From contig MGWS01000014.1 of assembly GCA_001801105.1 (NCBI GenBank), positions 20,129 to 77,790 on the forward strand: a DNA stretch of 57,662 nucleotides, given 5' to 3'. The DNA is from Gallionellales bacterium GWA2_60_18 (GTDB lineage: Bacteria; Pseudomonadota; Gammaproteobacteria; Burkholderiales; Gallionellaceae). Within the stretch, counting starts at the first letter, position 1, and each line of letters begins with the position of its first letter. Below are positions 20,562-31,222 of this stretch, one piece after another. A program made the position numbers and the translations under genes. Under the pieces are notes generated by a model. It made no database searches. It was not told the origin of the DNA and saw only the letters and a program-made list of their open reading frames with translations.

Positions 20562-22079
20562 ATGAATACAGCAACTGAAGAAAGGTTCGAGGCTTTCTGC
20601 TGGGGTAGCAAATTCAACACCGGGGTCGCGGTGGTGGATGAACAGCACCACAAGCTGGTGGACCTGATCAATCGTCTCGGAGCGATCAGTTCACACCAGA
20701 CCAGTCCGGAGGAACTGGGTGAGATATTGAACGAGTTGGCAAACTACACGGTTTACCATTTCGGCACTGAGGAAAAACTGATGAAGCAGTACGGCGTCGA
20801 TGCCGCTCACCAGATTTCGCACCTCAAAGCGCATCAGCATTTCACCGCACAGGTGACTGTCGCCGCAAAAATACTGTTGGCCAAAACCGACGCGTCCGGT
20901 CAACTCGTAACGCCGTTGCTGAAATATCTGACCAATTGGCTGGTGCAGCATATCCTGGGATCCGATACGCGCATGGGCCAGGAAATATTGGCGTTGCAGG
21001 CCGGGGCAAGTCACGAGGATGCCGCCCGCAAGGCGACAGCTTATATGACCCAGGCGGCGAATGTGCTGCTGGAAGCGTTAAACGAAATGTACGGCAAGCT
21101 TGGCGACAAGACGCTGGAGGTAATACAGAAAAATCAGGAGCTGGAAGCCGAACACGAGGCTCTGCACGTCTTGAACGAGCAATTGGAACAAAGGGTCAAA
21201 CAGCGGACTGCGGATTTGGAGCTGGCCAACCAGCAGTTGCTCGCCAATATCGGCGAGTTGCGGCAACTCAACGAAAAACTCGAATCCGCGCAAACCCAGT
21301 TGCTGCAATCGGAAAAGATGGCATCCATCGGCCAGCTTGCCGCTGGCGTCGCCCACGAGATCAACAACCCCGTGGGATTCGTTAATTCCAATCTGGGGAC
21401 GCTGGGTAGATACATTGCGAGCCTGCTTGAGGTGCTTGCCGCGTATGAGGTTGCTGAAAAAGGGGGCGCATTTTCAGACGTGGCCAAGCTCAAAAAAGAA
21501 ATGGATATTCCTTTTCTGGTGGAAGATATCCCCAGCCTGCTGAAAGAGTCGCAAGACGGGTTGGCACGGGTCAAACGTATCGTTCAGGATCTCAAGAATT
21601 TCTCCCATGTCGACGAATCCGACTGGCAGTATGCCAATATCGAACTCGGGTTGAACAGCACCCTGAGCATCGTCAACAACGAGATCAAATACAAGGCCGA
21701 CGTGGTCAAGCAGTACGGGGAGATACCCGAAATCGAATGTCTGCCCTCGCAGCTGAACCAGGTGTTCATGAACCTGCTGGTGAACGCCGCCCATGCCATC
21801 AAGGAGCGCGGCAGCATCACCATCCGCACCGGCAGGGAGGGGGACGATGTCTGGGTGGACATCGCCGACACCGGGCATGGTATCGCCCCCGAGAATTTGC
21901 AGAAGATATTCGACCCGTTCTTCACCACCAAGCCGATCGGCAAGGGGACGGGCTTGGGGCTATCGCTGTCCTACGGAATCGTCGAGAAGCACCACGGGCG
22001 GATCGAAGTGCAAAGCGAGGTGGGCAAGGGCACCACCTTCAGGGTCTGGCTGCCGGTACGGCAGCTAGAAGGCGATTGA
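20562..22079 (+). CDS. Hemerythrin-histidine kinase fusion (kinase 4)
   Basis: 505 residues. Residues about 10-145 form a bacteriohemerythrin domain, a di-iron oxygen carrier or sensor: VVDEQHHKLVD, YHFGTEEKLM, HLKAHQHF and a terminal HILGSDTRMG supply the usual His/Glu/Asp ligands. A coiled coil (about 170-250) follows, then the kinase core with His265 in AAGVAHEINNPVG. The dimerisation half is diverged from kinases 1-3, while the ATP-binding half nearly equals kinase 3. GTG 20538 and ATGs at 20547 and 20559 are other possible starts; 20562 is best spaced from AAGGG. Predicted role: cytoplasmic oxygen or redox input to the cluster. Confidence 0.93.
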   Translation: MNTATEERFEAFCWGSKFNTGVAVVDEQHHKLVDLINRLGAISSHQTSPEELGEILNELANYTVYHFGTEEKLMKQYGVDAAHQISHLKAHQHFTAQVTVAAKILLAKTDASGQLVTPLLKYLTNWLVQHILGSDTRMGQEILALQAGASHEDAARKATAYMTQAANVLLEALNEMYGKLGDKTLEVIQKNQELEAEHEALHVLNEQLEQRVKQRTADLELANQQLLANIGELRQLNEKLESAQTQLLQSEKMASIGQLAAGVAHEINNPVGFVNSNLGTLGRYIASLLEVLAAYEVAEKGGAFSDVAKLKKEMDIPFLVEDIPSLLKESQDGLARVKRIVQDLKNFSHVDESDWQYANIELGLNSTLSIVNNEIKYKADVVKQYGEIPEIECLPSQLNQVFMNLLVNAAHAIKERGSITIRTGREGDDVWVDIADTGHGIAPENLQKIFDPFFTTKPIGKGTGLGLSLSYGIVEKHHGRIEVQSEVGKGTTFRVWLPVRQLEGD

Positions 22080-22172
22080 ACGGATGATCGTCTGTAGCGC
22101 GGTTATGTATCCGGAAACGGCATTGGCTTTGCGTCATCAAATCGGGACGACGGTTTTCCCTCACCAACAATC

Positions 22173-23078
22173 ATGCTATCCGCCTCGCTGAAACGCTACG
22201 CCTATCTTTCTATCGCGGCCGCGCTCGCCACCATCCTGCTCAAGGGCGTGGCGTGGTGGCTGACCGGCTCGGTCGGGCTGCTGTCCGACGCGCTCGAATC
22301 CTTCGTCAATCTCGCGGGAGCGCTGATGGCATTGGCGATGTTGTCGCTGGCGCTGGAGCCGGAGGACGAGCAGCATGCGCACGGCCACGGCAAGGCGGAG
22401 TATTTCTCCAGCGCATTCGAGGGCTTCCTCATTCTGCTGGCGGCTGTCAGCATCGGTTATGCGGGCATAGATCGCCTGCTTCATCCGCAGGCGATAGAGT
22501 CGGTCGGCATTGGTCTGGCGGTGTCGGTGCTGGCTTCGCTCATCAACCTTGCAACGGCGCGCATCCTGATGAAGGTAGGGCGCCAGCACGGCTCCATCAC
22601 GCTGGAGGCGGATGCTCATCACCTGCTTACCGATGTATGGACTTCCGTGGGCGTGATTATTGGCGTCGGGCTGGTGTGGTTAACCGGCTGGTTATGGCTC
22701 GACCCGGCGATTGCACTGCTGGTGGCGGCGAACATCGTCTGGACCGGTTGGCAGTTGCTGCGCCGCTCGGCTTCCGGGTTGATGGATGCTTCCATTCCCG
22801 ATGAGCAACTCAAGGCGATTGAAACAGTGCTGGAAAATTACCGCCGGCAGGGATTGGATTTTCATGCGCTGCGTACGCGCCAGGCGGGCATGCGCGCTTT
22901 CATCACGTTGCATGTGCTGGTTCCCGGCGCATGGTCGGTGCAGCAGGGGCATGATTGGCTGGAGAAGATCGAGGCCGATATCCGCAAAGCGGTGCCAAAC
23001 GCGCATGTGACGACACATCTGGAGCCGATGGAAGATCCCGTGTCACTGATCGACGAAGTGCTGGATCGCTTGAACTGA
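22173..23078 (+). CDS. Cation diffusion facilitator metal transporter (FieF-like)
   Basis: Inner-membrane efflux antiporter for divalent metals such as zinc or iron. It has 301 residues and about six transmembrane helices. [11 protein letters not shown] in helix 2 and [14 protein letters not shown] in helix 5 carry the Asp/His residues of the transport site. A His-rich loop (HAHGHG) lies between helices 2 and 3, and a cytoplasmic C-terminal domain starts about residue 205. Metal specificity is not determined; the DALES / HHLLTD pattern is compatible with FieF/YiiP. No strong ribosome site is visible before the ATG. It converges on fumC across a heptamer repeat array. Confidence 0.92.
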   Translation: MLSASLKRYAYLSIAAALATILLKGVAWWLTGSVGLLSDALESFVNLAGALMALAMLSLALEPEDEQHAHGHGKAEYFSSAFEGFLILLAAVSIGYAGIDRLLHPQAIESVGIGLAVSVLASLINLATARILMKVGRQHGSITLEADAHHLLTDVWTSVGVIIGVGLVWLTGWLWLDPAIALLVAANIVWTGWQLLRRSASGLMDASIPDEQLKAIETVLENYRRQGLDFHALRTRQAGMRAFITLHVLVPGAWSVQQGHDWLEKIEADIRKAVPNAHVTTHLEPMEDPVSLIDEVLDRLN

Positions 23079-23079
23079 T

Positions 23080-23200
23080 TGGAGAGTGGATCGCTCAATA
23101 GAAAGTAGATCGCTGCGCTCAGTGGAAAGTAGAACGGCGCTGCGCGCCTCAGTGGGCAAATCACTCCCCCCCACTCCCTACTTCCTACTTCTTACTTCCC
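23080..23200. repeat. Inverted heptamer-type repeat array between CDF gene and fumC
   Basis: On the minus strand, starting at the end of fumC, degenerate 7-base units follow one another (AAGTAAG, AAGTAGG, AAGTAGG, GAGTGGG). The plus-strand half carries GGAAAGTAG-like units, so the two arms can pair around a GC-rich centre (CGCTGCGCGC). The fumC stop TAA lies inside the first unit. Two arrays of the same design with different heptamers lie at 51260-51364 and 54137-54265. Confidence 0.6.
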
Positions 23201-24583
23201 AGAACGCACCATCTCCGCCGGGATCACCCAGCGGTCGAAATCCTCCGCATTGACGTAGTTCAGCGCAACGGCCGCCTGCTTCAGAGTGCTGCCGTCATGG
23301 TGCGCGCGCTTGGCGATCTCGGCGGCGCGGTCGTAGCCGATGTGCGGCGTCAGCGCCGTCACCAGCATCAGCGAGCGTTCCATCTGCTCGGCGATGCGCG
23401 CGTGGTTAGCCGCTATGCCGCGCGCGCAATGCTCCTCGAAGCTCGCCATGCCATCGGCCAACAGCCGCGCGCTCTGCATGAAGTTGTGCGCGATCATCGG
23501 GCGGTACACGTTCAGCTCGAAGTTGCCGGAGGCGCCGCCGAAGTTGATGGCGACATCGTTGCCGAACACTTGGCAGCACAGCATGGTCAGTGCCTCGCAC
23601 TGGGTCGGGTTCACCTTGCCCGGCATGATCGAGCTGCCCGGCTCGTTCTCCGGGATGCTGAGCTCGCCCAGCCCGGAGCGCGGGCCGGAAGCCAGCCAGC
23701 GCACGTCGTTGGCGATCTTCATCAGCGCGGCGGCCAGTGTTTTGAGCGCGCCGTGCGCCGATACCAGCTCGTCGTTGGCAGCCAGTGCGGCGAATTTATT
23801 GGCTGCGCTTTGGAACGGCAGGCCGCTGTCGCGCTTCAATTCGGCGGCGACGCGCGCGCCGAACTCGGCATGGGTGTTCAGCCCGGTGCCGACGGCAGTG
23901 CCGCCCACGGCGAGCCGGTGCAAGGGTATGAGTGTAGTGAGGATGGCCGCTTCCGCATGCTGTAGCTGCGCGACGTAGCCGGAGAATTCCTGCCCCAGCG
24001 TCAGCGGCGTGGCGTCCTGCAAGTGCGTGCGGCCGATCTTCACGATGTCGGCGAACGCGGTTGACTTCTGTTCCAGCGTGGCGCGCAGCATGCGCAGCGA
24101 CGGCAGCAGGCGCTGTGCGATGGAGCTCACCGCCGCGACATACATCGCGCTGGGGAAGATGTCATTGGACGACTGGCCGAGATTCACTTCGTCGTTGGGA
24201 TGCACCAGCCGCTTCCCGCCGCGCTCGCCGCCGAGCAGTTCCGAGGCGCGGTTGGCGAGCACCTCGTTCATGTTCATGTTGCTCTGCGTGCCCGAGCCGG
24301 TCTGCCATACCGACAGCGCGAATTCCTGCACATGACGCCCCGCCAGCACTTCGTCGGCGGCTTGCACGATAGCGGTCGCCTTGTCCTCGGCCAGCAAGCC
24401 GAGTTCGTGATTGACCAGCGCGGCGGCGCGTTTCAGCGCGGCCAGCGCGAGCATGACCTCATCCGGCATGCGCTCGGTCGAGATGTGAAAATATTGCAGC
24501 GAGCGCTGCGTCTGCGCGCCCCAAAGGCGTTCAGCCGGGACTTCGATGGGGCCGAAGGAGTCGCGTTCGGTTCTGGTGGTCAT
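23192..24583 (-). CDS. fumC: Fumarate hydratase, class II
   Basis: Oxygen-stable, iron-free fumarase of the TCA cycle converting fumarate to malate. The 463-residue length is typical. Motifs: [44 protein letters not shown], and the superfamily signature [16 protein letters not shown] with the catalytic Ser. The C-terminal residues and stop codon fall within the heptamer array. The start overlaps the stop of the patatin gene (ATGA), so the two genes are co-transcribed with the patatin gene first. Confidence 0.97.
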   Translation of the reverse strand: MTTRTERDSFGPIEVPAERLWGAQTQRSLQYFHISTERMPDEVMLALAALKRAAALVNHELGLLAEDKATAIVQAADEVLAGRHVQEFALSVWQTGSGTQSNMNMNEVLANRASELLGGERGGKRLVHPNDEVNLGQSSNDIFPSAMYVAAVSSIAQRLLPSLRMLRATLEQKSTAFADIVKIGRTHLQDATPLTLGQEFSGYVAQLQHAEAAILTTLIPLHRLAVGGTAVGTGLNTHAEFGARVAAELKRDSGLPFQSAANKFAALAANDELVSAHGALKTLAAALMKIANDVRWLASGPRSGLGELSIPENEPGSSIMPGKVNPTQCEALTMLCCQVFGNDVAINFGGASGNFELNVYRPMIAHNFMQSARLLADGMASFEEHCARGIAANHARIAEQMERSLMLVTALTPHIGYDRAAEIAKRAHHDGSTLKQAAVALNYVNAEDFDRWVIPAEMVRSGK

Positions 24584-25584
24584 GGTGTTCTTCTCCTAAC
24601 GAATGTATCGATTGGCAGCGAAGCCAGTTGCCGTTGCGTGTGCTCATAGCCGATGGCGATGATCTCCTCGGCGCGGCCGAATTCCAGAAAGCGGATGTTG
24701 CCGAGCGGCGGCTGGATCAGCACATCCGGTTTGTCCAGATGCAGACGGGTCTGGGTGATGCGCGTCTCCATGATGTTGATCGAGGCCAGCAGCACCTCGA
24801 AGATGCTGGGCAGCGGCTCCGCGGAGACCCACTTCCTGAATTGTGCCGAGGCGGGATTGTCCCCGGCGAGCAGTTTCTGCCTGATGTCCTTCATCGACAG
24901 GCGATAGTCGCCCACCCAGCGCGAGAATATGCCGATCGCGCGCTCTTCCGCATCGCTCGGTTTGGCAGCGGGCAGCAGCGGTTTCATGTTCTTGCCGGCG
25001 ATAATCTGGTGGTTGAGGTCGACCGCGATCACGATGTCCGCGCCCATGGCACGGGCTACGCTCACCGGCACCGGATTGGTGAGGCCGCCATCCACCAGGA
25101 TGCGCCCGTTGCTGCGCACCGGCGTGAAGATGCCGGGCACCGAGATGCTGGCGCGCACTGCCTCGATCACGTCGCCGTTGCGGATGACGACCTCTTCGCC
25201 GCTGACGATGTCCGTCGCCACGGCGGCGAAGGGTATCGGCAGCGTTTCGATACTATCGGCATGGATGTATGCGCGCACCAGTTCGCTGACGCTGGCGCCG
25301 TCGAGCAGGCCGGATTTGGGCAGCACGACATCGAAGAAGGAGATCATCCTGCGCCAGTCAAAGGCCCGGAATGCAGCTTGCAGCTCGTCCAGTTGGCCGG
25401 CGGCATGGATCGCACCGGTGAGCGCCCCCATGCTGGTGCCCGCGATGAAGTCTATTTCGATGCCGGCGTCCTCGATGGCGCGGATCACGCCCAGATGCGC
25501 AAGTCCGCGCGCCGAACCGCTGCCCAGCGCCAGACCGACTCTGGGGCGATGGCCGGTAGGGCTGTCGGTTGTTGTTCTGGTCAT
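24580..25584 (-). CDS. Patatin-like phospholipase, RssA/YchK type
   Basis: 334-residue serine hydrolase of the patatin family. It contains the oxyanion loop [12 protein letters not shown], the nucleophile elbow GTSMG with Ser51, and the catalytic DGG in [12 protein letters not shown]-terminal extension of ~120 residues is typical of the bacterial NTE-like group. No signal peptide is seen, so a cytoplasmic or membrane-associated lipid hydrolase is expected; the substrate is unknown. No clear ribosome site precedes the ATG. Upstream, 25585-25810 holds no gene. Confidence 0.92.
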   Translation of the reverse strand: MTRTTTDSPTGHRPRVGLALGSGSARGLAHLGVIRAIEDAGIEIDFIAGTSMGALTGAIHAAGQLDELQAAFRAFDWRRMISFFDVVLPKSGLLDGASVSELVRAYIHADSIETLPIPFAAVATDIVSGEEVVIRNGDVIEAVRASISVPGIFTPVRSNGRILVDGGLTNPVPVSVARAMGADIVIAVDLNHQIIAGKNMKPLLPAAKPSDAEERAIGIFSRWVGDYRLSMKDIRQKLLAGDNPASAQFRKWVSAEPLPSIFEVLLASINIMETRITQTRLHLDKPDVLIQPPLGNIRFLEFGRAEEIIAIGYEHTQRQLASLPIDTFVRRRTP

Positions 25585-25810
25585 TGTGGAATGTCGGTTT
25601 TATGTTTTGCAACGGAGTCCAGTTTGTCACCGGTCACTGCGCCAGCAGTTCGCGTAGCACATGTAGTGGTCAAGTGTAGCGCATTGCGCCGGATGGATAT
25701 ACATGGGGCCAATGCCCGTTGGCCGTTGAGGTCTGGGCAGCTAGCTCAACCCATCCTGCACAGGCAGCCCGGATAGCAAAGAAACTCGCGACACACTACC
25801 GCTGATGTCA

Positions 25811-25838
25811 TTGCGTATATGCATAAAATGCGTATAGT
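25811..25838 (+). promoter_or_regulatory. brnTA promoter and probable operator
   Basis: TTGCGT (25811-25816) and TATAGT (25833-25838) are separated by 16 bases. The same stretch holds the direct repeat TGCGTATA (25812-25819, 25829-25836) and the palindrome TATGCATA (25818-25825), a plausible site for autoregulation by BrnA. Transcription would begin about 25844-25845, at the brnT start codon, so the message may be leaderless. Confidence 0.6.
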
Positions 25839-25844
25839 GTGCCT

Positions 25845-26114
25845 ATGGACATCGAATTCGACTCGCGGAAGGCGACATCGAACCTGAAAAAGCACGGCGT
25901 GTCATTTGACGATGCGGCCACCGTGCTGCTCGACCCGATGGCGCTGGTTCGGGAAGACGATGATGCAGAAGGCGAAGCCCGTTATCTCGCGGTCGGTATG
26001 TCGAAGGTGGGTCACCTGATAACGGTCTGTTATACCTTGCGCAACGAAGAAACCATCCGCCTGATCTCGGCGCGCAGAGCGACCACCAATGAACGGAGGC
26101 AATATGAAAGCTGA
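25845..26114 (+). CDS. brnT: BrnT family ribonuclease toxin
   Basis: 89-residue type II toxin of the RelE-like BrnT family, which cleaves RNA and halts growth until neutralised by BrnA. The N-terminal IEFDSRKATSNLKKHGVSFDDAATVLLDP is the family's hallmark, and the C-terminal IRLISARRATTNERRQYE matches its active-site arginine segment. An in-frame GTG lies at 25839. The ATG at 25845 has no Shine-Dalgarno and sits where transcription should start. Its end overlaps brnA by 11 bases, the normal toxin-first BrnTA order. Confidence 0.93.
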   Translation: MDIEFDSRKATSNLKKHGVSFDDAATVLLDPMALVREDDDAEGEARYLAVGMSKVGHLITVCYTLRNEETIRLISARRATTNERRQYES

Positions 26115-26379
26115 ATACGATTTTTCCAAAGCCAAGCGCGCCAAGAACGTGCCGCATCTGGCCAAACTGCAAGCAGAAAATGCCGCAGGCAAAACGCGCA
26201 TCACCATGTATCTGGATGCCGCCGTGGTGCAGGCATTCCGCAATCAGGCCGAAGCAGAAGGGAAGGGCTACCAGACGCTGATCAACGACGCGCTACGCCG
26301 CGTTATTTCGCAAGGCGGCGAGCCGATGACGGAAGAGACGTTGCGCCGGATAATTCGCGAAGAGATCAAGGCAGCGTGA
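26104..26379 (+). CDS. brnA: BrnA antitoxin
   Basis: 91-residue antitoxin that binds BrnT and represses the operon. The ATG at 26104 is preceded by GGAGG, in contrast to brnT, so the antitoxin should be translated more strongly. KTRITMYLDAAVVQAFRNQAEAEGKGYQTLINDALRRVI is a ribbon-helix-helix DNA-binding region (about 36-75). The acidic/basic tail ending IIREEIKAA completes the protein. Together with brnT it is bracketed by 14-base direct repeats (25746-25759 and 26425-26438). Confidence 0.92.
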   Translation: MKAEYDFSKAKRAKNVPHLAKLQAENAAGKTRITMYLDAAVVQAFRNQAEAEGKGYQTLINDALRRVISQGGEPMTEETLRRIIREEIKAA

Positions 26380-26452
26380 AATATATTGCGATGCTGCCCC
26401 GTTTAGTTCCATGGGCATCGCTTTGCTCAATCCATCCTACGCGAGCTTGTTT

Positions 26453-27079
26453 ATGAGTGGGGATGCAGTGAAAAACAAAAACGATTCTGTATTCAAATTT
26501 AATTCCATGTCGCAGGCAGCGTTGCTAAGTGGGGCGCGCATGGTGAGCGATGCGTTGATTGGAGTTGGATTGCAACCATTGCCTGGTGCAGAGTTGACGA
26601 AGGCTGATGAGGAGGCATGTAAGAAATTATTTGAAGTTGCCAATACGTTTGGATTGGAAGCATTGCAAGTGCATATTGATAAGAATCCGCCCAATGCCCG
26701 TACTATCGCATTTCTGTTAGTGGCTGCCAAAAACCAAGCGGAATCTTCACAGGTTTCGAGAGGTGCAAGCAAGCGTGCACGCTCGACAAGAAAAGTGGAT
26801 GGAAAAAATATGGCGTTTGATTTGTGGAAGGAATGGCAAGGCAATCCAGGTCGCCACAAAGACAAAACTGCATTTTGCAATCACGCCATAGACCAAATCT
26901 CGTCTAAAAAAGGCCCCCCTGATATTGATATAAAGACAATGAACGTATGGTTCGATCATTTCAGGCTGTCGGAAACTAGCCCAGAATGGGAAGCAAAGTT
27001 CGGAAACAAGTACACCACAGAAAAAAGCGAGGAACGCACCCCGGGAAAAACTCCAATAGCAATGCTGCTGGATTTTTAA
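26453..27079 (+). CDS. Hypothetical protein of accessory islet
   Basis: About 208 residues; not recognised. The frame is open from 26411, but that part reads through a repeat-like phrase. GTG 26468, with GGGGA before it, is another good start. Codon use is AT-richer than the core genome. The middle is helical. The C-terminal part (FDLWKEWQGNPGRHKDKTAFCNHA, then IDIKTMNVWFDHFR) resembles a helix-turn-helix or small winged helix, but this is weak. No membrane helix or catalytic motif is visible. It stands 56 bases before the cyclase-like gene on the same strand and is probably its operon partner. Confidence 0.65.
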   Translation: MSGDAVKNKNDSVFKFNSMSQAALLSGARMVSDALIGVGLQPLPGAELTKADEEACKKLFEVANTFGLEALQVHIDKNPPNARTIAFLLVAAKNQAESSQVSRGASKRARSTRKVDGKNMAFDLWKEWQGNPGRHKDKTAFCNHAIDQISSKKGPPDIDIKTMNVWFDHFRLSETSPEWEAKFGNKYTTEKSEERTPGKTPIAMLLDF

Positions 27080-27135
27080 CATTCCTGAATCTGGTTATTG
27101 TTCGCTCCATCCATTTACGGATAGAGGAGCTAAAA

Positions 27136-28122
27136 ATGAAACCTGAAATTCAAAAGAAGCATCAAGACGCTGCAAAGTCTACTGTTGATTTAATACACTC
27201 CAGCGTTAATGCCAAAACAAATTCCAAAGGCACAAATGCGGACACCTTGCCTGATGTTGAGTGTGTTTTCGCTGGATATTACGTTGTTGCCTTTGTTGAT
27301 CTACTAGGCACGGATGCAAAGAATGCGGAACTCAAGGCACAGCCAGAGTTTCCGGCTGCAATGCTTGGACAGGAAGTCGCCAAGGTAAAAGCATTTCAAC
27401 ATGACTTTTATGCCGTTTTTGAGGGAGCAGTACGGGCAGAAAAAAAACTTAAGCCGCTGAGACCGGAAAACATGAAGGCTGATCTCGAAAAGCTTCAAGG
27501 AAATGATGTCAAAAGTTATGCGTTTTCAGATTCTTTGGTTTTTTATGCATCATTAAATATGCAGCAAGACAGACTGGTTCCGGTAAGCAGTTGTTTTAGC
27601 ATATTGACCGCCCTTGTATGTGCCCAGCTTTGGTCATTAGCTAGAGGGGTTCCATTCAGGGGCGGGGTGGAAGTCGGGCGTGCCGCTACATTTAACGGCA
27701 ACCAAATTCTTGGGCCTGCACTTTCTGACGCGGTGAAACTTGAAGAGCAGGCTCAATTTCCTCGCATCCTTGTTGGGAATGGGTTTCACGACTATCTTCA
27801 GCTAAACAGCCAACTACCGCCAGACACCCCAGAAAATAGAGCGAGCCGGGAGTTTGCTGAGATTTGTATAGGTCATATTTGCGAAAGTGATGAGCCTTGC
27901 CAGCTTTGCGAACCTGATAAAACGGAAGATAGCCGAACGCGCGTTTTTAGTTTGGATGTTCACTCTGAGTTTGTCGCTGATCTCATTGGCAAGCCGCATC
28001 AAGAGTGGATCAATAAGGCGAGAATTTTTGCCGAGCGTGAATTACAACGGTTTAGTGGTCAAAACGAAAAATTGGCTTGCCGATATCGCCACCTGCTAAA
28101 TTACTTGGAAGGCGAACGATAA
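27136..28122 (+). CDS. Protein with motifs resembling class III nucleotidyl cyclases (unknown function)
   Basis: 328 residues, AT-rich codons, ATG after GAGGAGC. No family name is certain. Four elements fall in the order of a class III cyclase homology domain: AFVDLLG with Asp55, AFSDSLVF with Asp132 (the two metal-binding positions), RGGVEVG at 175-181, and GPALSDAVKLEEQ followed by PRILVG at 193-213. A Cys cluster (244, 249, 255, 258) could be a zinc knuckle. Similar proteins with the RGG and GPAL pattern are often annotated as hypothetical. Whether it makes cyclic nucleotides, as the defence cyclases of Pycsar do, is unknown. A strong terminator follows directly. Confidence 0.7.
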   Translation: MKPEIQKKHQDAAKSTVDLIHSSVNAKTNSKGTNADTLPDVECVFAGYYVVAFVDLLGTDAKNAELKAQPEFPAAMLGQEVAKVKAFQHDFYAVFEGAVRAEKKLKPLRPENMKADLEKLQGNDVKSYAFSDSLVFYASLNMQQDRLVPVSSCFSILTALVCAQLWSLARGVPFRGGVEVGRAATFNGNQILGPALSDAVKLEEQAQFPRILVGNGFHDYLQLNSQLPPDTPENRASREFAEICIGHICESDEPCQLCEPDKTEDSRTRVFSLDVHSEFVADLIGKPHQEWINKARIFAERELQRFSGQNEKLACRYRHLLNYLEGER

Positions 28123-28123
28123 A

Positions 28124-28162
28124 CAAAGCGCCCCACCATTGCTGGAGGGGCGTTTTGCTTTG
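28124..28162 (+). terminator. Rho-independent terminator after the accessory islet
   Basis: CGCCCC (28129-28134) pairs with GGGGCG (28147-28152) and is followed by TTTT. Outer bases CAAAG and CTTTG can extend the pairing. It closes the cyclase-like gene and faces the end of acnA, so it may act in both directions. Confidence 0.75.
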
Positions 28163-28199
28163 CGAGGCATCTCCTATTTCTGCATCGTGAACCGAGCGC

Positions 28200-31058
<2,859 letters not shown>

Positions 31059-31222
31059 GGCGGCCTCCGGATGGCGGACGAAGTGTCGGTAGCGATTATA
31101 AGAGCTTGTGCGCCGGGCTGGCAGTGCGATTTGCAGCTATCCGGGCATGCCGCTGAATTTCCCGTGACGAACCTAAAATCGGCACTAGCGAAAGTTTTGG
31201 GTTAGCATTGGAAAATTTTTTA

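Noticed and set aside
25585..25810. Gene or gene remnant between the patatin gene and brnT
   Set aside because: No frame with coding character was found; only one repeat-like phrase at 25746-25759 stands out.
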